Shown here piece after piece: positions 33,330-46,400 of a stretch of 64,000 bases of DNA. The position numbers were made by a program, and so were the translations under genes. The notes beneath the pieces were generated by a model, which had not been told where the DNA came from, ran no database searches, and saw nothing but the letters and a program-made list of their open reading frames with translations. The stretch is taken from contig NW_015971540.1 in the NCBI RefSeq assembly GCF_000182565.1, positions 1,364,476 to 1,428,475 on the forward strand, written 5' to 3'. Numbering within the stretch: position 1 is the first letter of the stretch; each line of letters opens with the position of its first letter. The stretch is from Spizellomyces punctatus DAOM BR117 (taxonomy: Eukaryota; Chytridiomycota; Chytridiomycetes; Spizellomycetales; Spizellomycetaceae).

Positions 33330-33861
33330 TTACTGAACACTGCCCTTAAGCTTCTCTAAACGTTCCCGTTCCCTGTTACGGATGTATTGCTCCTCGGCAG
33401 CGGCCTGTTTCTTCCTTAATTCAATCAAAGTTCCTTTATTAATGAATCGCAGTGTCTGCAGGTTTACCACCACAGTTAGCAACTCACTTGAAAGCATCGG
33501 CGCCATGCACCCCAGATACGCTTCGCCCATCCTTCAAAATTTCCTCTCGAAACTCAGGATCCATTTTTGGATCTGCATCCAATCTTTTCAATACTTCGGT
33601 TTCTTTCCTTTGTAACTTGGCCTGGAGCTCTCGAATGATCTCCTTTTCGTGATCCCAGAAGTACTTTTCCTCTAAGGCAAACTCGCGCAGGGCAAATCCT
33701 CCGCGAGCCTCTCGAATATGGCTTGCACCCAAGTCATGTTTGCCACCTGGATGGCAAATATCGGCAATTGATCGGGTAGTGCTGTGCATGGGCATGGGCA
33801 AGGAGCAACAACAGATCGGACGCAACGCAACGGAGGGTGACAGAAGCCGAAAAGAAGCCAT
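33330..33861 (-). CDS. Mitochondrial F1-ATPase inhibitor (IF1) with two IF1 modules
   Basis: Exons 33488-33861 and 33330-33414 (73-nt intron) give 152 residues. The N-terminus (MASFRLLSPSVALRPICCCS) is basic and Ser/Arg-rich, consistent with mitochondrial import. Module 1, residues about 47-80, reads HIREARGGFALREFALEEKY then FWDHEKEIIRELQAKLQ, the IF1 inhibitory pattern (IREAGGAFxxREQAEEERYF). Module 2, residues about 115-148, reads GVHGADAFKKKQAAAEEQYI then RNRERERLEKLKGS, again the IF1 pattern and close to yeast INH1. The join in module 2 uses an acceptor TTAAG; the other nearby AG (CTGCAG) would leave an intron of about 33 nt and hit a stop. IF1 blocks ATP hydrolysis by F1 when the matrix becomes acidic. 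Ordinary IF1 has one module plus a dimerising coiled coil. Confidence 0.7.
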
Positions 33862-34123
33862 GTTTTTCAGAAACTATTATTGGAAAGCGCCCAAAACCAT
33901 TGTCGGCAAAAGTGGATAACATTTACGTCAGAAGAACGGGCGGATTGGCAGCTACGAGGCTGGCAGTTGCCATCTCAGTTCGACTCACGAAGCTAAGGTC
34001 TGCTTACGCAAGTCTCCTCATTACGCTCGATATAGTCATATAAATCCGGATTAATGCATTTCGCGACAAAGCTGAGATTTCTTGCCAGCAAGCGTCTTTT
34101 CGAGGCATTTCATTCGACTCGAA
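33862..34123. promoter_or_regulatory. Shared divergent promoter, IF1 gene / SET-domain gene
   Basis: Only 262 bp separate the two start codons, so both promoters must lie here. No TATA box is evident. Confidence 0.45.
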
Positions 34124-36169
34124 ATGCCCGCAACTCAAGAAAACGAGGCCGCAAAGACGCTGGCTATTCTCGAAGAATGGTTCAAGAGCCATCGCGTTGT
34201 ATACGATGAGCATGCAATTCAATTGAAGCCCAATGTGAGGGGTGCTGTAGCGGACGGACCTGCCTTTGGTGTCATTGCAAAAATGAACCTTTTGGAAGGG
34301 GACACAGGTCTGCACTACTTAATCGGGCAGTTAAAGCAAGGGGGGACATTTAGAGGAGTGGAGTCTGACAACCTCTCCGTTTGTTAGTTTGTACGATCTC
34401 AAAAGACGCAGTTGTCTCCGTGAAGAACTGTGGGATAGCTGATATCATCGAAGAAGCAGAGATAGGAGGAGTATTCGGGCTTGCTTTTGCGTTGATGTAC
34501 GAGCTCTCTCTCGGCGCTCGCTCCCCATGGAGCGGCTACCTTCAATCTCTGCCCCAGCGCGAAAACCTCCCAATGTTTTGGAGCGATCAAGACTTGGAGG
34601 AGCTAAATGGGACGGATCTTGGCGATGATATTGTTGCGGATAAAGCGCTACTCCTTGACGACTATGAGACCATGATACTCCCCATTATCAACGACCATCC
34701 AGAAGCGTTTCCAGACAAATCTTTGCTCACCTTTGAGCATTTCCTCAATGCGACATCCCTTGTAACATCCCGTGCTTTTCAGGTGGATGAATATCATGGC
34801 GACTCAATGGCAAGTGATTGATGGGTGCGTAAAAAGCTATAGTATCTGAATGGTGCGTAATTTTGCAACAGGTACCTTTAGCCGATATATTCAACCACAA
34901 AACAGGTGCAGAGCATGTCCATTTTGAAACCGATACAGATGTGTGCCCATACTGTGGGGCAAATGGGCCTTGTTGGTGTACTGGTTTGGATGACGACGAG
35001 GACGAGGATGGGAATTGGGAAGACGTCTCAGATGCTGACGAAGGAGAGAGTGACACGAATACGATCAAGAAAAATATCGGAATTGAAAATGGAGCGCAAG
35101 TTAACGGCGCTACGGAAAGCGAGGATGCAGACGACGAAGTAGAGGAGCGAACACCTTCCCTTTATGACCCCGATGAGTGGGTTCGGGATGACGAGGAGGT
35201 GGATCTGGAATCATTCGAAGAAAACCCTCTCGCAGACACTAATGATGTACTGGAAATGACCGTTGTACGGCCTTGCAAAACTGGCGAGGAGGTTTTTAAT
35301 ACCTACGGGAATCATAGCAACGCTGCTCTTTTAAACAGATACGGTTTTGCAGAAGAGGAGAACCCGTTTGATGAGGTCAAAGTGTCCATGGACGATATCG
35401 TGATGAGTTTGGAAGGGAAGATGCCATTGAAAAGAATACAAGAACGACAAGACTTTTGGAACTTGGTAGCACGGCGTGTGGTTGAAGACTTCCTTAGCGA
35501 TAATGGTGCAGGCAGCGAGAGTGAGGATGAACCTGAATCTGAAAATGATGAGGATAAGGTAGATGACGATGAAACATCAGAAGGGTCTTCAGTTGCAGGG
35601 TCCGAAGACGAGGAGGACTCGTCGCATGACAATTTCCATTTCACATCCACGGGCCAAGCGTCACCGACCCTCTTCACATTTCTACATATTCTCTACGCAG
35701 ACCCGAATCTTTTCTCTTCATTGGTTGAGGATGTAGAGAAGCTGCAACGCTATGTTGCACAACTTGCATCTGGTGGGTGGACCGTGAAATCTGTGACACC
35801 TGCCAGTAAAGCGAACCGAAGAGTGGGGGGGAAAGTACCCGTTAAGGCGGCGGGTCCGTCGCCTCTCGGACGGGCTGTCTCATCAACCCTTCTGTGGCTA
35901 GCGGAGAAAAGAAGTGCACGCTACACGACTGGTATTCAAGAGGATAAGAAACGATTGCGTACACTGGTAGGTGCTCGCCTGCTCACCTTGCAAGGTTATT
36001 TCGCAACAGAAGCTGGTATTTGACATGTTTCATTAACTTTCATCAGCCGGAGGGACCATCCAATCTCCGTTGGGCATTGATATTACGAATTGGAGAAAAG
36101 GCGGCTTTGGCACAAGCTGTGAAACGGTATTCAAGTTTTGCGACTCCGCTAGGAAGCAAACGCAGATAA
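34124..36169 (+). CDS. SET-domain protein-lysine N-methyltransferase (RKM/SETD6-like)
   Basis: Exons 34124-34307, 34388-34809, 34872-35966 and 36047-36169 give 607 residues. N-SET: GPAFGVIAKMNLLEGD then VCTISKDAVVSVKN, followed by GGVFGLAFALMYELSLG and SPWSGYLQSLP. The long iSET insert ends at AFQVDEYHGDSM. C-SET: VPLADIFNHKTGAEHVHFE and TGEEVFNTYGNHSNAALLNR then YGF, which give the SAM-binding NH and the catalytic Tyr. The Rubisco-LSMT substrate domain follows and ends NLRWALILRIGEKAALAQ. This is the class of Rkm1-4 and SETD6, which methylate ribosomal proteins and other targets. A strongly acidic insert with Cys residues (CPYCGANGPCWC) splits the C-SET part. Intron 2 (34810-34871) is GC-AG. 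The precise RKM member cannot be fixed by eye. Confidence 0.85.
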
Positions 36170-36297
36170 ACCGTTCTGAGTGTACCCCATTCAAAATCAT
36201 TTTATTTATACATTAAGCTCCAGAATATCTAGAGAATGTGATTCACAGGCTTAGATTTGGTTAAATACGTTATCTGCTACACGATATCTGGTCTGAT

Positions 36298-37224
36298 CTA
36301 ATATATACAAAAGCGAACCCGTGGTGCAGATTCTTTGATGGAATGCAGTAATTGAAAAAAATCGGTTCTAACCTCTGGAACGTCAAATAATGTACGCTCC
36401 TTCTGATCTTTATGTGTTCCGTCCGCAATGACGAAATCAAGCTCATCTAGCCGCAGTGCACCTACATATCGCGTAAGGTTGGGACAAGGAGAGATGACAA
36501 GCAGCCGTGGGATACGTACCTCCACCATCGGAAATCAGTTTCTGTATCCGGTTGGGTGTCCCTACCGCAATAGGAAACGTGTCCTTCTTCAAAACTTCAA
36601 CCTGATCCTTCAATTTCATATGCTTTGCAAAGAGTTTTGCAACTTTGCAATCGCCTGTCTTCCGAACAAGCCTGCAGACCTCTACCGCCCTTATCGCTGA
36701 ACTCGCCAGGACTAGCACTTTGGGAGCTCCTGGGGGAAGGTTTGAACTCTTAGAGAAAAACTTGGCGGCATCAGATGGGAAGACTATAGGAGTCAGTTAG
36801 CACTCTCAAGAAAGTGAAAAGAGTAGTATTACAATATACGTACGAAAGTCGCGAATAAATAAAGAAATGTTATCGTCGCCCTTTAGTTGCCAGCCCGAAC
36901 AGTCATGTAATGGCAAACCTAAAGTCTCCCTGTATTAGAAAAAGTGAAGGTCGCTAGGTACCGTACGACACGAATACCTTCTTTGGCAAAAAGTGCCGAT
37001 GCATCCACTCCATGTCCTTGTTTCTTTGTCTTCACCTTCTTTTTGGGCTTTTCAGCGATATCTGCGGCTTCAACTGCCTTTCTCTTTGTGCTCGGTTTTA
37101 TAGACTCTTCGGCATCGCTTCCCACATCGGAGATCACAAAGTCTGCAGCTTCTTCTACGCCATCCACAAAGTCGTCCAGAAGCTCATCGCCCTCTAGGGT
37201 GTCTGCTGATTCCAGCTTGCTCAT
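36298..37224 (-). CDS. CMS1: CMS1/CMSS1-like ribosome biogenesis protein
   Basis: Several exons run from ATG 37224 (MSKLESADTLEGDELLDDFV) to a stop at 36298. The N-terminus is acidic, then Lys-rich (KPKKKVKTKKQ). A later exon gives GLPLHDCSGWQLKGDDNISL. The core is VLVLASSAIRAVEVCRLVRK, VAKLFAKHMKLKDQVEVLKK and DTFPIAVGTPNRIQKLI, then LRLDELDFVIADGTHKDQKE, RTLFDVPEVR and FFQLLHSI. These are the CMS1 blocks. The fold is like the first domain of a DEAD-box helicase: PTNRIQKLI and IADGTH occupy the PTPGR- and DEAD-like positions, but the ATPase residues are lost. In yeast Cms1 is a component of the 90S pre-ribosome in the nucleolus. The gene shares a 185-bp promoter region with the dynein heavy chain. 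Confidence 0.88.
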
Positions 37225-37409
37225 GGTTGAAGGTGATCTCTACGAGGAGGACACCAAAGCCCAGGTTTTCTGAGTTGCTTGGGTAATTGTGAGGCATGGT
37301 AACTGCGCCTGCGACTGGTTAGCTTACATAATGTCCTGAAGGCGCGTCTGCACGAGCGGAGTTCCCTCATTTCTGTTCATCTCGCTCCTTGCATCTGGCG
37401 GGCAGGGCG
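37225..37409. promoter_or_regulatory. Shared divergent promoter, CMS1 / dynein heavy chain
   Basis: There are 185 bp between two divergent start codons. No TATA box is seen. A housekeeping nucleolar gene and a flagellar gene would share this space. Confidence 0.45.
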
Positions 37410-40400
37410 ATGACTGAACTAGCTGGCACTCGTGGCAGTCTTGCCAACTTGTACCGCTCCAATCCCACCCTATTTCACGATCCAGGACTTGATCCAAAGA
37501 AGCGGGCCGCGGCTGCGAACGCTATTGAGAAGAAGCGGGCGGGTTTAGATGCTCGACACCGCTATCTGTTGGAGAAGTTCGCGACTTTCATAGATGAAAA
37601 GCCTGCAACGCTAGAGAACTCTTTGCTGCAAGGCAGCAAACTTGACTATGTAAATGACTTCTTTGCAGAAGGAGGTTCCAGAAGAGTTTTGTTCTTCTGG
37701 CAGCCAGCTGGAAAGGTACGATGATGGCATAGAATCGCTAAGATTATGCAAATTTTGATGGTCAAATGCTACTTTTGGATTTTAGGATGAAGCTCCTAAA
37801 CATATGGCCGGGTTTAGCAACACTCGTACCAATACACTCATCGTTACCAATGGCAATCGCGAAGTACTCACCGGCACCGGGTGCTTCTTCATTCGTTCCA
37901 CCTCAAAGGCCATTACACCAGCCAACCTCTACCAAGAAGTTTCCTTTGGGTTGATAACACCCAATCTTCTCCCTTCACTTACGACGACTGTCAAACATGT
38001 TGTTCTTCCCGCCCTCAAAGCGCAAGAAAATTGGGGTGTCTTGACCCGACAGAAAGATGAGAGCGTTAAAGGTTTTATGGAGGTGTTGGAGAAGTTTGTG
38101 ACTGATTTAGATGTCGCAATGGTGAATTTATGCGACAGTGTGCAGTTGCATGAATGCACAGTTGATCTGGAGGCATTCAAGAAGCCCAGCGAGTATGCAA
38201 ATGCGGCACATACTCCTGAGGTTGTTAACGCGCTTGAAGGTGTGTCACAGAATTTTTCAAGCCCGATGACTGTTTATTGAGCGCTCATTGACTATCCTTT
38301 TTAGCTCTCGTGGCGGAATGGTGTAAACAAATTGAACAGGTGCTCGCCGAAAGCGAGCAAATGCGCAAAGAAGCGGATGACATCGGTCCCAACGCTGAAC
38401 TTGCACACTGGAAAGCTCGCATGGTGAAGTTCAACTCGATCACTGACCAACTCAAGTCGACGACATGCAAGAAGGTGATTGGAATTCTACATGCTGTCAA
38501 AAGCCGAGCGCTCCTGAAAACTTGGAAGGATTTGGATAACCGAGTTACGGACGCTGCCAATGAGTCCAAGGTACCTTTTTCAAACAGCGTTAATTCCTTC
38601 CAAACAATATTTACATGTTTGAACTATTAGGACAACGTCAAGTACCTGTACACCCTCGAACGGTTCTGTGAACCGCTCTACCGCAGCGATCCTGTCGGCA
38701 TGGTCCCCGCCATCCCTGGCCTCATTAACGCAATTAAGATGATCTATAGCATTTCGCGCTACTACAATACTTCTGAGAGGATGACGTCCCTTTTTGTCAA
38801 GATAACGAATCAGATGATTACCAGTTGCAAGGAATATATATACAAGGACGGAGGAAGCAAGCTTTGGGATCAGGATAGGGTTGCGTTGGTGGAAAAGTTG
38901 ACGGATTGCGTGAGACTCAATGAGGCGTATCAGAGAGTTTTCCATGAAGTTAAGCGAAAGCTAGCCGAACTGCCTCAAGAAAAGCAGTTCGACTTCTCCG
39001 AAATGTACATTTTCGGCAAGTTCGACGCCTTCTGCAAGAGGATTCAAAAAGTAGTTGACATGTTCTCCATTATTGAGAAATTTTCGCTTCTCGAGCGCCT
39101 CGGTATTGAGGGTATGGATGGGCTCATCAAGAGGTTTTCGAACATCATGATGCAGATGCAAAGGAAGCCGTATGATATTCTGGATCATAGGAAGATGGTG
39201 AATATTAAGTCTCTTAACAGTCTCAGACCAAGGTCTCATATTTTCTTCCATCACGTAGGAATATGATTCAGACTACAATACATTCAAAAAGCAGATTTCC
39301 GATCTCGAAGCCAACTTGCAGCAATTCATTGACGCAAGCTTCGAGCACATCACCAACACTGAACAAGCTCTCAACCTGCTCTCCAAGTTCAGTCAGATCA
39401 AAGACATGCAGCTGGATCTCGAATCGAAATACCATCAAGTATTTGTTCACTATACACGTCGGGATCTTGAAGGTGTCCGCAAACTTTACACCCGATACAA
39501 GGAAGCACCGCCCATCCCCCGCAACACGCCTCCTGTATCTGGTGCAATCGAATGGGCGAGACAACTGTATCGACGTATCGAAAATCCGATGAAACATTTC
39601 AAGAGTAACACGTCCGTTCTTGACTCTATGGAAGCCAAAAAGCACATCAGAAACTACAACAAGCTCGCGAGGGCATTGATTGAATTCGAGTTGTTGTGGT
39701 ACAGGTCTTGGTATGGCGTGGTGGATGAGGCCAAAACGGGTTTACAGGCCACTTTGCTAGTAGCCGACCCTGAGGGAAACCTTTATGTCAACTTCGATCC
39801 TCAAATCCTTCAATTGATTAAGGAGACCAAGCACATGCAGAGGTTGGGCTTGGAACTGCCCGAGAGTGTCAGGAACGTTTGCTTGAAGGAGATGTACTAC
39901 AAAAATCTACAGAGTGGATTGTCATCTATTCTCCAGACAAAGCAGCGCGTGCTGCTCAAGGTGACAAACGTACTCCGCCGAGCGATGGTGCCCCATATCG
40001 AAGAGTTGGATCGAACACTTCAGCCGGGATTGACTGCTTACACATGGACCTCTCTTAACCTCGATGAATACCTACAGCGTAACAACACGCAACTTGCAAA
40101 GCTTGAGGAACTCGTGGACAAGCTGCTCGACATCATTGAGGTCCGCATTGATCACGGCGTTCGTAGAATCGCCGAGTTATCTCTCTGTGAAGTACCCTCC
40201 GAGACGGAGCAATGGACAGTAGATACGTTCTTGGAGCGAATGGACGACAGATGCACCACTGTTGTGAGTGCTATCAACAATCGCTCCAACCTGATTGAAA
40301 GTGCAACACGGGACATCATTGCAGAGTTGTCCAAAGGTGTAACGACGCCCATGAGCCCGGACTTGAAACTGGCACACGAAGCAGTCTACTACCACTTCAA

Positions 40401-43400
40401 CTACCAGAACTTTGAGGCGTTGGTTCAGTGTACTAAGGGGTCTCTGGATCTACTTCGTGCTCGCCTAGGAAATTACACTGGGAACCAGTACAATCGGGCG
40501 CCGAGCCAGAAACCCTTTTTCCGTGCAGAGCTCGTGTTGAACATCCCGAACGTTGTCTTGCAGCCCAAATTGGAGGATATTCAAGCTGCTATTAATCGCG
40601 CCGCAGGCATGATCGTTGAAGTATCCAAGAAACTCAATCTCAATTGGAAGACTTTCCTCTCTTCATCGGATGCCGAGCACACGACACCACGGTCACCCGA
40701 AGACACGGCCCAGGTCGCAAACAACAAAGACGTTTTCAAAGCAATGGCCACTCTGAGTTCCACCGTAAACTCTATGCGTAAGGAAGTTGAGAATCACCGT
40801 GAGCAGTCCAGCAAATACGACTTCCTGTGGAAGGACGACAAGACGGAAACAATCCAAGCTTTCTTAAACTCCAACCCAACGATCGCCGATTTCGAATGTG
40901 AGATCAACAGATATGAAGCAATCGAAAGGGAGATCAATGACATTCCGACCACAACTCAGATTGGGTTACTGCTTGTCTCCTCTGAGCCCCTCAAACTAGC
41001 GCTATTAGCTGAAACCAAGGAGTGGAAGCAACAGTACGGTCTGAATCTCAACGGAAAGGTCAAGACGGATATGGAGCAGCTTATGGAATATATGGAAAAC
41101 AAAACCGTAAAGCTGAGTCGCAAAATCTCCGATATTGACGACCTGCGCATGGCCGTCCAGACGCTTTCCGAGATCCGTGAAGCCGAAGTTGATATTGACA
41201 TGCGCGTTGCTCCCATTGAAGAAGCGTATCTCCTTTTGACAAAGCACTCTGTGGCCGTAAGCAAAGAGGAAACGGAGATGGTCGACTCGCTTCGTTACAG
41301 TTGGAAAAAGCTAAAGCAGCTTGTAATTGACGTGCAAACGCATCTGTCAAAGATCCAACCTGTGTTCAAGGCGGATCTCATCAGTTCCGTGCAAAAGTTT
41401 TCCCAGGACGTTAAGGACTTCACTGTAGAGTACACCGAAAACGGACCTATGGTTGGCAGCATTCCACCAAAGACCGCGACCGAGAGATTAAATGTATTCC
41501 AACGTTCGTTTGACGAGTTGAACAGAAAATGGGAGACCTACTCAGCCGGTGAAGAGCTATTCTCCTTGCCTGTTACTCCCTTCCCCACCCTCGTTCGCAT
41601 CAAAAAGGAGCTGCGACTGCTTCAAAACCTTTATGGGTTGTATAACGACGTATTGGAGAAACGGCAGCAATACAACGAAACACTTTGGAGCGATCTCAAT
41701 CTGGACCAGATTAACAACGATATGAACGACTTCCAGAACAAGATCAAAAAGCTGCCCAAGGCGCTAAAAGAGTGGGATGCTTTCTTGGAGCTGAAGAAGA
41801 TTGTGGACAATCTGACGGCTATTGTACCTCTTCTTGAGATGATGAGCAACAAGGCCATGCAGCCACGCCACTGGGACAGAATCCAACAGCTCACCAACTC
41901 TACATTCAACCTTGACCCAGAAATGTTTTACCTCAAAAACCTTCTTGATGCGCCTTTGAATGAGAATCGGGACGATATTGAAGACATATGCACGGCAGCA
42001 GTCAAGGAAGCTGACATCGAGATCAAATTGAAGCAGGTCGTGACCGAATGGGAGGATAAGAGCTTTATTCTTGCCGCTTTTAAAAATAGGGGTAACCTTA
42101 TTTTGAAACCGTCCTCAACTTCTGAAATCATCTCTCAAATGGAGGATGGTTTGATGACCCTCGCATCACTGATGAGTAACCGTTACAATGCGCCCTTTAA
42201 GCCCGTCATCCAGACCTGGGTTCACAATCTATCGACAGCATCTGAAGTCATTGAGAACTGGTTGGCGGTACAGAACCTGTGGATTTACTTGGAAGCGGTT
42301 TTCGTAGGAGGTGACATTGCCAAACAGATGCCAAAGGAAGCAAAGCGGTTTAGCAACATCGATAAGAGCTGGGTGAAGATTATGAGTCTGGCCAATGAGC
42401 ATCCAAATGTCATCCAATGTTGTGTACTGGACGAGACGATTGCAAACCTGCTTCCGCATCTAACGGAACAGCTCGAGCTGTGTCAAAAGTCTCTTTCCGG
42501 CTATCTGGAGTCCAAGCGTGCTATTTTCCCTCGTTTCTATTTCGTGTCCGACCCGGCGCTTCTTGAGATTTTGGGACAGGCGAGCGACTCACATACGATT
42601 CAAGCGCACTTGAAGTCTGTTTTTGACAATGTCAACAATGTCCAGTTCCACGAGAAGGATTATGACAAAATCCTTGCCCTTGAAAGTGCCGAGGGTGAGC
42701 GTGTACCCTTGAGTCGACACATGCTTGCCGCGGGCAACGTTGAAATGTGGTTGGGCACTCTCCTAAAGTCAATGCAAACAACTATCAACGACATCATTCG
42801 TGAAGCGGCTAGCAGGATGAACGATATGCCTCTGCAAAAATTCATGGATGAGTATCCTGCTCAGGTTGGGTTGTTGTGTCTCCAGATTCAATGGACGCAG
42901 ATGTGCGAGGAAGCACTGCAAGCGTCAAAGACGGACAAAAAGAAGATGGCTGCAACAAATCAGCGAATTACTGAGATTTTGAACACCCTGATTGAAGTGA
43001 CCACCAGAGATTTAACTAAGATGGATCGAACAAAGTATGAGACTCTCATCACAATCCAAGTGCATCACCGGGATGTGTTTGAGAAGCTTTATAAAGCGCA
43101 CGTCAAGAGTCCAGATGACTTTGAGTGGCTCAAGCAGGCTCGATTCTACTGGCAAGAGACAAAGGACTGTTGCGTTGTTTCGATCACAAACTTCGACTTT
43201 AAATACCAGTGCGAGTACCTTGGGTGCACGGATCGTTTGGTCATTACCCCTCTCACCGATCGTTGTTACATTACGCTCGCCCAAGCGATTGGTATGTCAT
43301 TAGGAGGCTCACCAGCCGGTCCTGCCGGAACGGGTAAAACGGAATCCGTCAAGGATCTTGGAAAGAATCTTGGAAAATGGGTTGTCGTATTCAACTGTTC

Positions 43401-46400
43401 AGATCAAATGGATTACCGTGGTTTAGGTCGTATCTTCAAGGGATTGGCGCAAAGTGGATGTTGGGGCTGTTTCGACGAGTTCAACCGTATCGAACTACCG
43501 GTATTGTCCGTCGCTGCCCAGCAGATTGGTTGTGTGTTCTCCGCAAGGAAGGAAAGGAAGAGCTCCTTCATTTTCACAGACGGTGATACAGTTGAACTTA
43601 ACCCCGAAGTAGGTATGTTCATCACCATGAACCCCGGTTATGCAGGACGTGTCGAGCTTCCCGAGAATTTGAAGGTCCACTTCCGTTACGTAGCGATGAT
43701 GGTTCCTGATCGCCAGATCATCATGAGGGTGAAGTTGGCCGGATGTGGTTTCCTGAACAACATCATCCTGGCAAAGAAGTTCTTTGTCCTCTACCGTCTT
43801 TGCGAGGAGCAGCTTTCCAAGCAAGTGCACTATGATTTTGGTCTTCGTAACATTTTGTCAGTATTGCGTACTTGCGGTGCAGCGAAGCGTGGAAATCCTG
43901 AAGATTCAGAGAATCTGATTATCATGCGTGTTCTTCGTGACATGAACTTGTCCAAGCTCGTAGACGAGGATGAGGCGCTTTTCTTGAGTTTGGTGAATGA
44001 TTTGTTCCCCGGCTTGACTGCAAAGAAGAGTACATATCCAAGTATGGAGGCGGCTATCGACCAGCAGCTCCAGGATGCCAATCTCATCAATCACCCCCCG
44101 TGGACGCTGAAGGTCATTCAGTTGTACGAAACTGCAAAAGTCCGTCACGGTATTATGGTCCTCGGACCCACAGGTACGGGTAAGACGAAATGTATCAACG
44201 CATTGCTGAAAGCTATGACGGCTTGCGGCGATCCACACAAGGAATTGAGAATGAACCCGAAAGCCATTACCGATTATCAAATGTTTGGACGGTTGGATGT
44301 TGCAACCAATGACTGGACAGACGGTATTTTCTCATCTTTGTGGAGAAAAACGCTAAAGAAAAAAGGTGAAACTATTTGGATCGTATTGGACGGTCCTGTC
44401 GACGCAGTGTGGATTGAGAATTTGAACAGTGTTCTGGACGATAACAAGTGCTTGACACTGGCAAACGGTGATCGTATTCCCATGTCAGCCGCTTGTAAGC
44501 TCACATTTGAGGTCCACAGTTTGAGAAACGCATCTCCGGCTACGGTATCTCGTTGTGGTATGATCTACATCGGTGTGACGGCACTCTCATGGGACATTGT
44601 CCTTCAGTCGTGGTTCAAATCCCGGGCAGCATCCGAGGTAGCCGTCCTTGAACCTCTGTTCAACGCCAGCTTTGGTGCTTGCAGCAACTACATGAACTTG
44701 GAGCTGCACCCCAAGATGATCATTGCGCGTGTGCAATATGTTGTTAATTGCACGACGTTGTTGAATGGATTGATCCCCAAGGCCGAGGCAAACAAGTCAC
44801 AAATTGCCGCTGATCACTTGGAGAGGCTGTATGTATTCTGTTTGTTCTGGGCATTGGGGGCTCTTTTGGAACTTGATGAGCGGAAGAAGCTTCAGACGTT
44901 CATGCTGGAGAAATGTCCGGACCTCAAGTACCCACCACTTGATCAGAATAGCCAAGACACATTCTACGAGTACTTTGTCGATGAGTCTGGTCAATGGAGT
45001 CATTGGCGTGAGCGTGTACCGGGATGGCAGTACCCTCAAGACAGCACTCCAGAGTTCTCTAGCATCATCATTCCTACTGTGGACAATGTTCGAACAGAGT
45101 TTTTGATCGACACAGTTTCCAAGCAGTCCAAATCGGTCCTACTTATTGGTGAGCCTGGAACGGCCAAAACGGTCACCGTCAGAAAATACCTCGCGAAGCT
45201 CAATCCCGACACTCATTTGTCGAAGAACTTGAGTTTCTCATCCGCAACCACTCCCATGATCTTCCAGCGAACTATTGAAAGCTATCTCGACAAGCGCATG
45301 GGTTCTACCTACGGTCCACCTGCCGGAAAGAAGATGATCTTATTTATTGACGACATCAACATGCCCGAGATCAACGAGTGGGGTGATCAGGTAACTGGAG
45401 AAATTGTCCGACAGTTGATGGAGTACCAAGGCTTCTATTCTCTGGACCGACCTGGTGATTGGACAGGCATTGTTGATTTGCAGTTCTTGGGGGCTATGAT
45501 GCACCCCGGAGGTGGTCGTAACGATATTCCGAGTCGTCTAAAGCGACAGTTCTTGGTCATCAACTGTACGATTCCATCTGACGTCTCTGTTGACAAGATC
45601 TTTGGCACGATGTTGGAGGGACATTTCTCAGCCGCTCGCAAATTCCCAGAAGAAGTTATCGCAATGGCTGCTCGTCTACCAGCACTTACTCGGCGATTGT
45701 GGCAATCGACAAAAGCAAAAATGCTTCCCACACCTGCTAAATTCCACTACATTTTCAACTTGCGGGACCTGTCCCGTATTGTGGAGGGCATGCTTAACAC
45801 TAAATCTGAAGTTATCAACAGCACCAAAATGCTGCTTCATTTGTGGGAGCATGAATGTTCTCGTGTGATCCCGGATCGGTTTGTCACATCTGAGGATATC
45901 GACTGGTTCAGCAAGACTCTGGTTAACCTTGTCCAGAAAGAGGTTGGTGACGATGCTGCAGCCGCAGTCGCTCAAAAGAGCTACTTTGTAGACTTCTTGC
46001 GGGAACCCCCAGAAATCGATGACCCGGACGTTGAAATTGACTTGGATGCCCTCAAGGTTTACGAAAAGATTCCTTCGTTCGAGGCTCTTCGTGACCGATT
46101 GCAGGACTATATGAAGCAATACAATGAAAACATCCGTGGATCTAAAATGGATCTGGTACTTTTTGAGGACGCTATGAAGCACATTGTTAGGATCTCACGT
46201 ATCATTCGCACTCCTCGTGGAAACGCTCTGCTGGTTGGTGTCGGAGGTTCCGGCAAACAGTCCTTGACCAAGTTGGCTGCATTTATTGCGAAAAGTCAGG
46301 TCTTCCAGATCTCCATCTCAAAGAATTACAGCGTTCAAAACCTGATGGAAGACTTCAAATTTATGTACAAACTTGCCGGAGCACAAGGGAAATCCGTAAC

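Noticed and set aside
33415-33487. CTGCAG acceptor for the IF1 intron
   Set aside because: It would give an intron of about 33 nt, far below the 55-nt minimum seen here, and leads to a stop after about ten codons.
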